Shown piece after piece: positions 1 to 8,413 of a DNA stretch of 64,000 nucleotides; within the stretch, counting starts at the first letter, position 1, and each line of letters starts with the position of its first letter. The translations under genes were made by a program, and so were the position numbers. This DNA is from Kingella denitrificans ATCC 33394 (GTDB lineage: Bacteria > Pseudomonadota > Gammaproteobacteria > Burkholderiales > Neisseriaceae). The notes below the pieces were generated by a model that was not told the DNA's origin, did not search any database, and saw only the letters and a program-made list of their open reading frames with translations. Location of the stretch: assembly GCF_000190695.1 (NCBI RefSeq), contig NZ_GL870929.1:1457393-1521392 (forward strand), read 5' to 3'.

Positions 1-207
1 AGCTAAATTCCTTCATAAAGATCGATTAAAGAACAAGTTTGGTACAAAATGTGCCAAACACAAAACCAAACAACTGGCACGGGTGCAGGCTGCTTGGGCA
101 AAGTGGGCGATTATAGGCGGAATTTTAAGTTAAATCAAGCGCATTTCTGCAGTTTTCCGACAAAAAAGCAGCCTGCACATTCAAAACCGCCATATATGGC
201 ACCCGAA
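1..207. other. Gene-free stretch downstream of ileS
   Basis: No convincing coding region is visible here. The stretch holds two copies of the uptake-sequence core in opposite orientation (84-93 and 168-177). They are about 75 bases apart, too far for a compact hairpin. The second copy lies about 30 bases beyond the ileS stop and may help end that transcript. Reading frames crossing this stretch run antisense into ileS and look like shadows. The window begins here, so a neighbour cut off at the edge cannot be excluded. Confidence 0.5.
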
Positions 208-3003
208 TCAAGCATGGGTACGGGTTTCCCCTTTTCCATCAATATTTTCCACGCAGCGGCTGCACAGTGTGGGATGTGCCGTATGGCTGCCCACGCTGTC
301 TGTGTAATGCCAGCAGCGTTCGCATTTTTCCGCTTGGCTGGGGACAACATTTGCTGCCAATGCTTCGCCTTGGGCAATGCGGATTTTGGACACCAGAAAC
401 ACAAAGCGCAATTCATCGCCCAATGTTTGCAGTGCGTCAAAAATGGCGGAAGGCGCGGTCAAATCGACTTCGGCTTGCAGTGAAGAACCAATGGATTTGT
501 CTGTGCGCAAAGGTTCGATAGCCGCATTGACCACGGCACGGGCTTCGCGGATGGCGGCCCATTTCGCCACCAAAGCTTCTTCGCTGGCGGCCGGCATGGA
601 CGGGAACTCGTGCCAAGTGTGATACAGCACGCTGTCTTCTTCGCCGCCGCCAATCAGTTCCCAAGCTTCTTCGGCGGTGAAGCACAACACGGGCGACATT
701 AACAGCACCAAAGAACGTGTGATGTGGTACAGCGCGGTTTGTGCCGAACGGCGCGCATGGCTGTCGGCCTGAGTGGTGTACAGGCGGTCTTTCAGAATAT
801 CCAAATAGAACGAGCCCAAATCTTCGGAGCAGAACTGCACCAAATCCTGCACGGCGAAATGGAAGGCATAACGCGGATAATATTCGCCGGCCAGTTTTTC
901 CTGCAAGCGGCGCGCCAAAACCAGTGCATAACGGTCGATTTCCACCATGTCTGCCAGCGGCACGGCATCTTCAATGCGGTCAAAATCTTTCAAATTGGCA
1001 AACAGGAAACTCAATGTGTTGCGGATGCGGCGGTACATCTCGGTTACGCGTTTCAGGATTTCGTTCGAGATGGACAATTCGCCCGAATAGTCGGTATTTG
1101 CCGTCCACAGGCGCAGGATGTCCGCGCCGAATTCGTTGTACACGGCTTGTGGCGCAATCACGTTGCCCAAAGATTTGGACATTTTGCGGCCGTTGCCGTC
1201 CACCACGAAGCCGTGCGTGAGCAGTTGTTTGTACGGCGCGCGGCCCAAAGTGGCGCAGCCGGTGAGCATGGACGATTGGAACCAACCGCGGTGCTGGTCG
1301 CTGCCTTCCAAATACAAATCGGCAGGCCAAGCCAGTTCGGGGCGTTGTTTCAGCACGGAAAAGTGGGTGCTGCCCGAATCGAACCACACGTCCATGGTGT
1401 CGGGCAGTTTGTCGTATTGCTCGCAGTCTTCAGGCGAAAGCAATTCGGCTTTGTCCAATTCAAACCAAGCATTGATGCCTTTTTGCTCGATACGCTTGGC
1501 TACTTCTTCCAAAAGCTCTGCCGAATTCGGGTGCAGGCTGCCTGTTTCTTTATGGGCAAACAAAGTCATTGGCGTGCCCCAGAAGCGTTGGCGCGACACC
1601 ACCCAGTCGGGGCGGCCTTCAATCATCGATTGCAGGCGCGCGCGACCCCATGCGGGGAAAAATTCGGTGTCGTCCACTGCTTTCAATGCATTGTCGCGCA
1701 ATGTTTTGCCGGAAGTGCCGGCTTTGTCCATGCCGATAAACCATTGCGATGTGGCGCGGTAAATCAGCGGGGTTTTGTGCCGCCAGCAGTGTGCATAGCT
1801 GTGTTCGATTTTGGTGTGGGCGAGCAGGCGGCCGTTTTCTTCCAGCCATTGGATAACGGCATCATTGCCTTGTTTGAACACGTGCATGCCGGCCAAGCGC
1901 GGCACTTCACTGATGTAGCAGCCCTGCGCGTTCACGGGGTTGTACAGTTCGATGCCGTATTGGTTGCACACGATATAGTCTTCCAGGCCGTGTGCGGGTG
2001 CGGTGTGCACCAAGCCTGTACCCGCGTCTGTAGTTACGTGGCTGCCGTTGAGCATGACGATTTCGCGTTCCAAAAACGGGTGTTCTAGTTTCAGGTTTTC
2101 CAATGACGCGCCGGTGGTTTCGGCAAGCACAGGGCAGCCTGCACATCCGTAACGCGCCAATGCGCTTTCCGCCAAATCTTTGGCCAGCACCAGTTTGCCT
2201 TTGGGCGTGTCAATCAGTTGGTACACCACATCTGCACCGGCGGAAATGGCTTGGCTAGCCGGCAGCGTCCAAGGGGTGGTGGTCCAGATGACGGCAAAAG
2301 CTTCGCCGGAAATTTCGGGCAGGCCGAAGGCTTTGGCCAAAGCGGCATTGTCTTTGAACAGATATTGCACGTCGATGGCGGGCGATACTTTGTCTTTGTA
2401 TTCCACTTCGGCTTCGGCCAGCGAAGAGCCGCAATCCAAGCAGAACTGAACGGGTTTCGAGCCGCGGTACAGATAACCCGCTTTATAGATTTCGCCGAGT
2501 GTGCGCACGGTGTCCGCCTCGGTTTTGAAATCCATTGTCCGATAAGGCTTGTCCCAATCGCCCATCACGCCCAGCCGCACGAAGTCGGTTTTTTGGCGGG
2601 CGATTTGTTCGGCGGCATATTCGCGGCACAATTCGCGGAATTTGTTGGCGGGCATATCCCTGCCGTGCAGTTTTTCAATCATGACTTCGATGGGCAGGCC
2701 GTGGCAGTCCCAGCCGGGCACATACGGCGCATCGAAACCGGCCAGCGTTTTGCTGCGGATGATGATGTCTTTCAGGATTTTATTGACGGCGTGGCCGATG
2801 TGGATGTCGCCGTTGGCATACGGCGGGCCGTCGTGCAGGATGAATTTCGGACGGCCGGCGGCTTTTTCGCGCAGTTTTTGGTAGCGTTTTTGGTCTTGCC
2901 ATTGTTTGACCCAGCCGGGTTCGCGTTTGGCGAGGTTGCCGCGCATGGGGAACGGGGATTCGTGCAGGTTGACGGTTTTGGAATAATCGGTTTTATCGCT
3001 CAT
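208..3003 (-). CDS. ileS: Isoleucine--tRNA ligase
   Basis: Cytoplasmic class I aminoacyl-tRNA synthetase charging tRNA-Ile. The 931-residue product shows the HIGH signature (residues 68-71, in DIHIGH), the KMSKS loop around residue 605 ([10 protein letters not shown]), and a C-terminal zinc-binding CERCWHY...LCSRC motif typical of bacterial IleS. The length is normal for the family. I place the start at [11 protein letters not shown]; the reading frame stays open 10 codons further upstream, but that extension is translated uptake sequence (MQAACT). Two uptake-sequence cores lie inside the gene (1532-1541 and 2134-2143). The lipoprotein gene on the other strand is divergent. lspA, which often follows ileS, is not visible before the window edge. 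Confidence 0.97.
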   Translation of the reverse strand: MSDKTDYSKTVNLHESPFPMRGNLAKREPGWVKQWQDQKRYQKLREKAAGRPKFILHDGPPYANGDIHIGHAVNKILKDIIIRSKTLAGFDAPYVPGWDCHGLPIEVMIEKLHGRDMPANKFRELCREYAAEQIARQKTDFVRLGVMGDWDKPYRTMDFKTEADTVRTLGEIYKAGYLYRGSKPVQFCLDCGSSLAEAEVEYKDKVSPAIDVQYLFKDNAALAKAFGLPEISGEAFAVIWTTTPWTLPASQAISAGADVVYQLIDTPKGKLVLAKDLAESALARYGCAGCPVLAETTGASLENLKLEHPFLEREIVMLNGSHVTTDAGTGLVHTAPAHGLEDYIVCNQYGIELYNPVNAQGCYISEVPRLAGMHVFKQGNDAVIQWLEENGRLLAHTKIEHSYAHCWRHKTPLIYRATSQWFIGMDKAGTSGKTLRDNALKAVDDTEFFPAWGRARLQSMIEGRPDWVVSRQRFWGTPMTLFAHKETGSLHPNSAELLEEVAKRIEQKGINAWFELDKAELLSPEDCEQYDKLPDTMDVWFDSGSTHFSVLKQRPELAWPADLYLEGSDQHRGWFQSSMLTGCATLGRAPYKQLLTHGFVVDGNGRKMSKSLGNVIAPQAVYNEFGADILRLWTANTDYSGELSISNEILKRVTEMYRRIRNTLSFLFANLKDFDRIEDAVPLADMVEIDRYALVLARRLQEKLAGEYYPRYAFHFAVQDLVQFCSEDLGSFYLDILKDRLYTTQADSHARRSAQTALYHITRSLVLLMSPVLCFTAEEAWELIGGGEEDSVLYHTWHEFPSMPAASEEALVAKWAAIREARAVVNAAIEPLRTDKSIGSSLQAEVDLTAPSAIFDALQTLGDELRFVFLVSKIRIAQGEALAANVVPSQAEKCERCWHYTDSVGSHTAHPTLCSRCVENIDGKGETRTHA

Positions 3004-3299
3004 GGTTTGCTCTGTTGTGCAGGCTGCCTGCAAAGGCTTTGCCCGTTAAAAATGGTTGGGAATAAATGTTTGCCATTTTACAAGCGTTTAACCGCAGTGA
3101 AAAGGCAATGCGCTGAAATAAACTGCCGCGGCGTTCCGTAAATGCAATGGCGGGATTGTGTTATAACCTGCAAATCTGTGTGGGCTTTGCGTAAAAGTGC
3201 AGGCTGCCTGGCTTTACCGCGCAGGGGAAACTGTGCATAATGAAACAACGGCGGAATGATTCCGTCCGTTACCGACAAATGATATATGGAGAATAAACC

Positions 3300-3713
3300 A
3301 TGAAATTACACACGATTATTGCTGTTGCAGTGTCCGGTTTGGTTTTGACGGCTTGTGCCGGTATGGACAACGAGCCGCGCGAACCGCGCCATCAGGAACG
3401 TCATGAGCACAGACACGAACACGCGCAAAACCGCATGGACGAGCGCAATGAACGCAATGCGCGTTTCGAATGCGAAAACGGCGTCGGCGGTTCTTTGAGC
3501 CAAACCGACGTGAACGGCTTGCGCATCAGCCTGAACACCGACAGCCAAAGCGCGCACCTGCCACGCGTCCGTGCCGCTTCCGGCGCATTGTTTGCCAGCG
3601 ATAACGGCCTGTACGGCAAACGCACCGAATGGCACGAGAAAAACGGCGAAGCCGTATTCCAATTTGCCGATCCGTACGGCAATGTGGTGGAAACACGCTG
3701 CCGCTTGAAATAA
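3300..3713 (+). CDS. Lipoprotein, MliC/PliC-like (probable C-type lysozyme inhibitor)
   Basis: A 137-residue predicted outer-membrane or periplasmic lipoprotein. A signal peptide ends in the lipobox LTAC, with the acylated cysteine at residue 19. A short charged His/Arg/Glu-rich linker follows (about residues 25-55), then a C-terminal domain beginning FECENG, containing ASGALFASDNGLY and ending with a second cysteine (ETRCRLK). This arrangement resembles the MliC lysozyme-inhibitor fold, in which paired cysteines close the barrel. A good ribosome site (GGAGAAT) lies just before the ATG. The assignment is by motif pattern; the inhibitor role is inferred. A shared hairpin at 3728-3770 separates it from the convergent lactate dehydrogenase. 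Confidence 0.7.
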   Translation: MKLHTIIAVAVSGLVLTACAGMDNEPREPRHQERHEHRHEHAQNRMDERNERNARFECENGVGGSLSQTDVNGLRISLNTDSQSAHLPRVRAASGALFASDNGLYGKRTEWHEKNGEAVFQFADPYGNVVETRCRLK

Positions 3714-3727
3714 TCGCGTTTCCCATG

Positions 3728-3770
3728 AAAAGCAGCCTGCACTTCCGTTTTGGGGTGCAGGCTGCTTTTT
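3728..3770. terminator. Uptake-sequence inverted pair (bidirectional terminator)
   Basis: AAAAGCAGCCTGCAC and its complement followed by TTTTT form a hairpin with outward T tracts. It lies between two convergent genes, so it can serve the lipoprotein on one strand and lactate dehydrogenase on the other. Confidence 0.85.
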
Positions 3771-3785
3771 GCTTGGCGCGGCGTG

Positions 3786-4751
3786 TTACAGGTATGCGTT
3801 CACTTTTTCCTGATAGCTGCGCAATATCTGTGCCGATTTTTCAAACTGGGTGCGTTCTTGTGCATCCAGCGGCTTTTCAATCACGCGGGCAATGCCGTTG
3901 CGGTTCAGCACGGCCGGCACGCCGATATAGACATCGCTTTGGCCGTATTGCCCGTCCAGCAGCGCGGAGATGGTAAGCACGATGTTTTGGTTGCGCAACA
4001 CGGCTTGGGTAATCCGCGCCAAACCCATAGCGATGCCGTAATACGTTGCACCTTTGCCTTCAATGATGGAATATGCCGCGTCGCGCACGTTGGCATGGAT
4101 TTCCGCCATCCGCGCCGCGCCGTCGCCCGCTTTTTCCAAGGCTTCTTTCAGCGGCACGCCGGCAATGTAGGCCGTGCTCCATGCGGCAATCACGCTGTCG
4201 CCGTGTTCGCCAATCATGTGCGCGTCCACGCTGGCGGGGGCGACGTTGAACGCTTTGCCCAGGCAGTTGCACAGCCGCGCCGTGTCCAAAATCGTGCCGG
4301 AGCCGATAACGTGTTCGGCAGGCAGGCCGGAAAATTTCCAAGTGGCATAAGCCAGCACGTCCACTGGATTGGTGGCGACCAGAAAAATGCCGTTGAAGCC
4401 GTGCTTCATCACTTCGCCGACGATGTTGTGGTACACCTTCAAATTGTTGTCGATTAAGTCCAGCCGCGTTTCGCCCACTTTTTGCGGCACGCCGGCGCAA
4501 ATGCAGACGATATCGGCATCTTCGCAATCGGCATAGCCGCCCTGCTTCACTTGGATGGGCGATTGGGCATACAGCACGCCGTGCCGCAAGTCGCGCGCTT
4601 CGGCGGACACGCGTTTTTCGTTCAGGTCAATCAGGACCAGCTCGTCGCACAGGGCTTGGTTCAGCACGGCGAAGGCATAGCTGATGCCGACTGCGCCGGT
4701 GCCGATGATGACGACTTTGCGGCCGGATTTGTTGTGGTGGTAAGAAGACAT
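3786..4751 (-). CDS. ldh: L-lactate dehydrogenase (NAD-dependent)
   Basis: Cytoplasmic interconversion of pyruvate and L-lactate with NAD(H). The 321-residue protein has the Rossmann motif GTGAVG (residues 17-22), the substrate-specificity loop [10 protein letters not shown] in which Gln90 marks lactate rather than malate dehydrogenase, the ATNPVDVL stretch, and the catalytic GEHGDS with His183. The length fits the family. AGGAG sits about 8 bases before the ATG. It appears monocistronic between two hairpins. It would let the cell ferment sugar to L-lactate, consistent with the acid-producing habit of Kingella. The overall wording of the motifs recalls firmicute enzymes; transfer is possible but not shown. 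Confidence 0.93.
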   Translation of the reverse strand: MSSYHHNKSGRKVVIIGTGAVGISYAFAVLNQALCDELVLIDLNEKRVSAEARDLRHGVLYAQSPIQVKQGGYADCEDADIVCICAGVPQKVGETRLDLIDNNLKVYHNIVGEVMKHGFNGIFLVATNPVDVLAYATWKFSGLPAEHVIGSGTILDTARLCNCLGKAFNVAPASVDAHMIGEHGDSVIAAWSTAYIAGVPLKEALEKAGDGAARMAEIHANVRDAAYSIIEGKGATYYGIAMGLARITQAVLRNQNIVLTISALLDGQYGQSDVYIGVPAVLNRNGIARVIEKPLDAQERTQFEKSAQILRSYQEKVNAYL

Positions 4752-4801
4752 TTTATTGCTCCTGATGTGTGTCGATGAAAAATGATGCGAATCATGAAAC
4801 G

Positions 4802-4843
4802 GGCAGCCTGCACGCCGCGAAGGGAAAGTGCAGGCTGCTTTTT
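4802..4843. terminator. Uptake-sequence inverted pair
   Basis: GCAGCCTGCAC and GTGCAGGCTGCTTTT flank a 14-base loop immediately after the stop codon of the small membrane protein. The T tract faces the plus direction only. Confidence 0.6.
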
Positions 4844-5024
4844 ATGGCTGCGGCTTCGGTGCGGCAGGCTGCGAAGCGGTTTGCGAAGTTGCGCGCGCCG
4901 CTTTCTTTTTGGCGATTGCTTCGCGCATTTTCTGCTGCTGCTCCGCGCTCGGCATGGTCAGCCACACGCCCGCAATCACCACCGCCAGCGCGGCAATGTA
5001 AAACCAGACTTTGTTCATGTTCAT
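4842..5024 (-). CDS. Small single-pass membrane protein, unknown function
   Basis: A 60-residue product: MNMNKVWFY, a hydrophobic segment (about residues 5-24), then a charged helix rich in Lys/Gln/Ala and a Pro-rich tail (ASQPAAPKPQP). The topology looks like an N-terminal anchor with a short soluble tail. No family is recognised. It lies downstream of purD on the same strand but is separated by an uptake-sequence hairpin, so it may have its own promoter or rely on read-through. Two in-frame ATG codons two apart (5016 and 5022) could both start it. Coding status is supported by the sensible membrane-plus-tail pattern only. Confidence 0.55.
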   Translation of the reverse strand: MNMNKVWFYIAALAVVIAGVWLTMPSAEQQQKMREAIAKKKAARATSQTASQPAAPKPQP

Positions 5025-5044
5025 GGTGTTGTCCGAAAGATGGG

Positions 5045-5083
5045 GTGCAGGCTGCTTTTGGGTGATGGAAAAGCAGCCTGCAC
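5045..5083. terminator. Uptake-sequence inverted pair, T tracts inside
   Basis: GTGCAGGCTGCTTTT, an 11-base loop and AAAAGCAGCCTGCAC form a long stem in the reverse arrangement, so the T/A tracts lie within the stem. It follows the purD stop. Confidence 0.6.
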
Positions 5084-5098
5084 CTTAAATTTGCACGG

Positions 5099-6379
5099 TT
5101 AATCTGCTTGGCGGCGAATCGCCTTGTCCGCAATATCGCGGCGCAGCTGCATGCCGTCAAAGTGGATTTTGCCCGCCGCTTCATAGGCTTTGGCTTTGGC
5201 TTTGGCAACGTCCGCGCCCAAACCCACCACGCACAGCACGCGGCCGCCGTTGGTCAGCACTTCGCCTTGTTCGTTGGCGGCGGTGCCTGCGTGGAACACT
5301 TTGCCGATTTGGTCAGCCGCTTCAATGCCGCCGATTACGTCGCCCTTGCGCGGCGTTTCGGGATAGTTGTGCGCCGCCAGCACCACGCCCACCGCTGTTT
5401 CGTTTTTCCATTTTGCCTGCACGGTGTCAAGTTTCCGTGCCAAAGCAGCCTGCACCAAATCGACCAAATCGCTGTCCAGACGGCTCATAATCGGCTGTGT
5501 TTCCGGGTCGCCGAAGCGGCAGTTGAATTCGATGGTGAACGGCGCGCCGCTTGCGTCAATCATCAGGCCAGCATACAGAAAGCCCGTGAATTCGATGCCG
5601 TCGGCCTTCATGCCGCGCACGGTGGGCAGGATGATTTCGTTCATCGCGCGTTCATAAACGGCGGGCGTTACCACGGGGGCGGGGCTGTATGCGCCCATGC
5701 CGCCGGTGTTCGGGCCTTGGTCGCCGTCCAGCAGGCGTTTGTGGTCTTGGCTGGTGGCCATCGGCAAAACGTGTTCGCCGTCCACCATCACGATGAAGCT
5801 GGCTTCTTCGCCGGTCAAATAATCTTCAATCACCACGCGGCTGCCGGCGCTGCCCATTTTGTTGCCCAGCAGCATATCGTCAATCGCCGCGTGCGCCTCG
5901 TCCAAGGTCATGGCGACCACCACGCCTTTACCCGCCGCCAAGCCGTCGGCCTTAATTACAATCGGCGCGCCTTTTTGGCGGACGTAATCGTGCGCCGCAT
6001 CCACCTGTTCGAAGGTTCGGTATTGCGCGGTGGGAATGCCGTGCTTTTGCATGAACGCTTTGGCGAAATCTTTGGAGCTTTCCAGTTGCGCCGCCGCTTT
6101 GGTGCAGCCGAAAATCGGCAGGCCGGCGGCGCGGAAATCGTCCACAATGCCTGCCGCCAGCGGCGCTTCGGGGCCGACCAGCGTGAAGGCGACCTGTTCG
6201 TCGCGGCAGAATCGGATTAAATCGTCGTGTGCCGTGAGCGCGATATTGCGCAATTTGGGTTCGGCCGCCGTGCCCGCGTTGCCCGGTGCCACAAAAACGG
6301 TTTCCACTTTGGGCGACTGTGCCAATTTCCACGCCAGCGCGTGCTCGCGGCCGCCGTTGCCGATAACGAGTAATTTCAT
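5099..6379 (-). CDS. purD: Phosphoribosylamine--glycine ligase (GAR synthetase)
   Basis: Second step of de novo purine synthesis: ATP-dependent joining of phosphoribosylamine and glycine in the cytoplasm. The 426-residue product begins MKLLVIGNGGREHALAWKL, the standard PurD N-terminus, and carries the ATP-grasp segments VIKADGLAAGKGV and GPNTGGMGAYSP and the metal-binding FNCRFGDPETQ. Family length is normal. An uptake-sequence core lies inside the gene (5445-5454), encoding VQAALA. It stands alone between two hairpin regions, away from other pur genes. Confidence 0.97.
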   Translation of the reverse strand: MKLLVIGNGGREHALAWKLAQSPKVETVFVAPGNAGTAAEPKLRNIALTAHDDLIRFCRDEQVAFTLVGPEAPLAAGIVDDFRAAGLPIFGCTKAAAQLESSKDFAKAFMQKHGIPTAQYRTFEQVDAAHDYVRQKGAPIVIKADGLAAGKGVVVAMTLDEAHAAIDDMLLGNKMGSAGSRVVIEDYLTGEEASFIVMVDGEHVLPMATSQDHKRLLDGDQGPNTGGMGAYSPAPVVTPAVYERAMNEIILPTVRGMKADGIEFTGFLYAGLMIDASGAPFTIEFNCRFGDPETQPIMSRLDSDLVDLVQAALARKLDTVQAKWKNETAVGVVLAAHNYPETPRKGDVIGGIEAADQIGKVFHAGTAANEQGEVLTNGGRVLCVVGLGADVAKAKAKAYEAAGKIHFDGMQLRRDIADKAIRRQAD

Positions 6380-6417
6380 GGTGTCTGCTTTCTGTATATC
6401 GATAAATTAACAATAAT

Positions 6418-6470
6418 AAAAAGCAGCCTGCACTTTGGCGATTCGATGGCCGCAAGGGTGCAGGCTGCCT
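6418..6470. terminator. Uptake-sequence inverted pair
   Basis: AAAGCAGCCTGCAC and GTGCAGGCTGC are separated by about 24 bases between the ABC exporter stop and purD. The longer loop makes it a weaker hairpin than most in this window. Confidence 0.55.
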
Positions 6471-6473
6471 GGC

Positions 6474-8330
6474 TTAATGTTCAATCTGCTCCGGTAAAAA
6501 GCCGCCGCTTTGGTGCGTCCAGAGTTTGGCATACAGGCCGTTGTTTTCCAAAAGCTGCGCGTGCGTGCCTTCTTCCACGATGCGGCCTTTGTCCAGCACG
6601 ATGAGGCGGTCCATGGCGGCAATGGTGGACAGGCGGTGGGCAATCGCAATCACGGTTTTGCCGTCCATCATTTTGTCCAGGCTTTCCTGAATGGCGGCTT
6701 CCACTTCGGAATCCAGCGCGCTGGTGGCTTCGTCCAGCAGCAGGATGGGTGCGTCTTTCAGCATCACGCGGGCGATGGCGATACGCTGGCGCTGGCCGCC
6801 GGAAAGTTTCACGCCGCGTTCGCCGACGTGCGCGTCATAACCTGTGCGGCCTTTCGCGTCCGACAGGTTGGGGATGAAGTCGGCGGCTTCGGCGCGCAAA
6901 GCAGCCTGCACCATTTCTTCTTCGGTGGCTTCGGGGCGGCCGTAGATAATATTATCGCGCACGGAGCGGTGCAGCAGGCTGGTGTCCTGTGTGACCAGGC
7001 CGATTTGGGCGCGCAGCGATTCTTGGGTAATGTCGTTGATGTTTTGGCCGTCGATGGAAATCGTGCCGCTTTGCGGTTCGTAAAAGCGCAGCAGCAGATT
7101 GACGATGGTGGATTTGCCCGCGCCGCTGCGGCCGATTAAGCCGACTTTTTCGCCTGCCTTAATGTGCAGGTTGAAGCCGTTGAGTAGCGGTTTGCCCGCT
7201 TCGTAGGAAAAGTCGATGTGCTCGAAACGGATGTCGCCGCGTTCCACTTTCAGCGGCAGGGCATTGGGTTTGTCCAAAATGGTGTGCGGTTTGGACAGCG
7301 TGACCATGCCGTCCGACACGGTGCCCACGTTTTCAAACAGCCGCGCCGATTCCCACATAATGAACTGCGACAAGCCGTTCAGCCGCAACGCCATGGCCGT
7401 TGCCGTGGCCACCGCGCCCGCACCGACATGCCCGCCGTGCCACAGCCAAATGCCCAGCGCGGCCGTGGAGAGCGTGAGCGACGAATTGATGATGAAACTG
7501 CAAGTGTGCAGCAGCGTGGCCAGCCGCATTTGCGCGTACACGGTCACCATAAATTCTTCCATCGACTGCTTGGCGTATTTGGCTTCGCGCGCGCCATGCG
7601 AAAAGAGCTTCACGGTGGCGATGTTGGAATACGCATCGGTGATGCGGCCCGTCATCAGGCTGCGTGCGTCCGCCTGTGCCTGCGCGGTTTTGCCCAGTTT
7701 GGGCATCAGCGTTTTCATCATGACGGCAAACGACACAATCCACAGCGCGAACGGCACGAGCAACCAGCCGTCCAATGCCGCCAGAATCAGGCCGGAGGTC
7801 AAAAAATACACCAGCACATACACCACCATGTCGGCAACGGTCATCACCACGTCGCGCACGGCCAGCGCCGTCTGCATGACTTTGGCGGACACGCGGCCGG
7901 CAAATTCGTCCTGATAGAAGCCGAGCGACTGGTTCAGCATCAGGCGGTGGAAATTCCAACGCAGGCGCATGGGGAACACGCCTTGCAGCGTTTGCAGGCG
8001 GATGTTGGATGCGGCGAAATGCCAGAACACGGCAAACACCATCATCGCCGCCATGCCGAATATCGCCCAGCCTTTTTCGGCAAACAGCGTTTGCGGCGTG
8101 TATTTGCCCAGCCAGTCCACCAGCTTGCCCATAAATTGGAACAGCAGGGCTTCCATAATGCCGATGCCGGCGGTGAACACGGCCAGCGCGAATATCCACG
8201 GGCGCACGCCTTCCAAGCTGCTCCAAATAAAGCGGAACGTGCCTTTGGCGGGCGTTTTCGGGGATTCGGAAGGATAGGGTTCGATACGGGTTTCGAACCA
8301 GTGGAAAATTGAATTTAAACGTGTTTTCAT
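6474..8330 (-). CDS. ABC exporter, fused membrane and ATPase domains
   Basis: A 618-residue type I ABC exporter half-transporter of the inner membrane. Six hydrophobic segments fill residues 40-340. The nucleotide-binding domain starts near residue 365, with Walker A GRSGAGKS (400-407), the Q-loop, signature LSGGQRQRIAIARV, Walker B ILLLDEATSALD and H-loop IAHRLST. Substrate unknown; the domain order resembles lipid/multidrug exporters. I start it at MKTRLNSIFHW; the frame extends 17 codons upstream but that part is translated uptake-sequence hairpin. No strong ribosome site is seen. An uptake core at 6901-6910 lies in the ATPase part. It stands alone between two hairpins. Confidence 0.9.
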   Translation of the reverse strand: MKTRLNSIFHWFETRIEPYPSESPKTPAKGTFRFIWSSLEGVRPWIFALAVFTAGIGIMEALLFQFMGKLVDWLGKYTPQTLFAEKGWAIFGMAAMMVFAVFWHFAASNIRLQTLQGVFPMRLRWNFHRLMLNQSLGFYQDEFAGRVSAKVMQTALAVRDVVMTVADMVVYVLVYFLTSGLILAALDGWLLVPFALWIVSFAVMMKTLMPKLGKTAQAQADARSLMTGRITDAYSNIATVKLFSHGAREAKYAKQSMEEFMVTVYAQMRLATLLHTCSFIINSSLTLSTAALGIWLWHGGHVGAGAVATATAMALRLNGLSQFIMWESARLFENVGTVSDGMVTLSKPHTILDKPNALPLKVERGDIRFEHIDFSYEAGKPLLNGFNLHIKAGEKVGLIGRSGAGKSTIVNLLLRFYEPQSGTISIDGQNINDITQESLRAQIGLVTQDTSLLHRSVRDNIIYGRPEATEEEMVQAALRAEAADFIPNLSDAKGRTGYDAHVGERGVKLSGGQRQRIAIARVMLKDAPILLLDEATSALDSEVEAAIQESLDKMMDGKTVIAIAHRLSTIAAMDRLIVLDKGRIVEEGTHAQLLENNGLYAKLWTHQSGGFLPEQIEH

Positions 8331-8342
8331 AATGTCAGACAA

Positions 8343-8381
8343 GTGCAGGCTGCTTTTGGCAACGGAAAAAGCAGCCTGCAC
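8343..8381. terminator. Uptake-sequence inverted pair, T tracts inside
   Basis: GTGCAGGCTGCTTTT and AAAAAGCAGCCTGCAC with a short loop, located between the ftsY stop and the exporter start. The arms are in the reverse arrangement. Confidence 0.6.
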
Positions 8382-8413
8382 ATAATTTCACAATCAATAG
8401 CGGAAGATTCGGC

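Noticed and set aside
724..2088. Open frame of 454 codons opposite ileS
   Set aside because: Shadow of ileS with no recognisable domain.
8331..8381. Longer N-termini beginning MQAAF or KQPA for several genes
   Set aside because: These are in-frame translations of intergenic uptake sequences before the real start codons.
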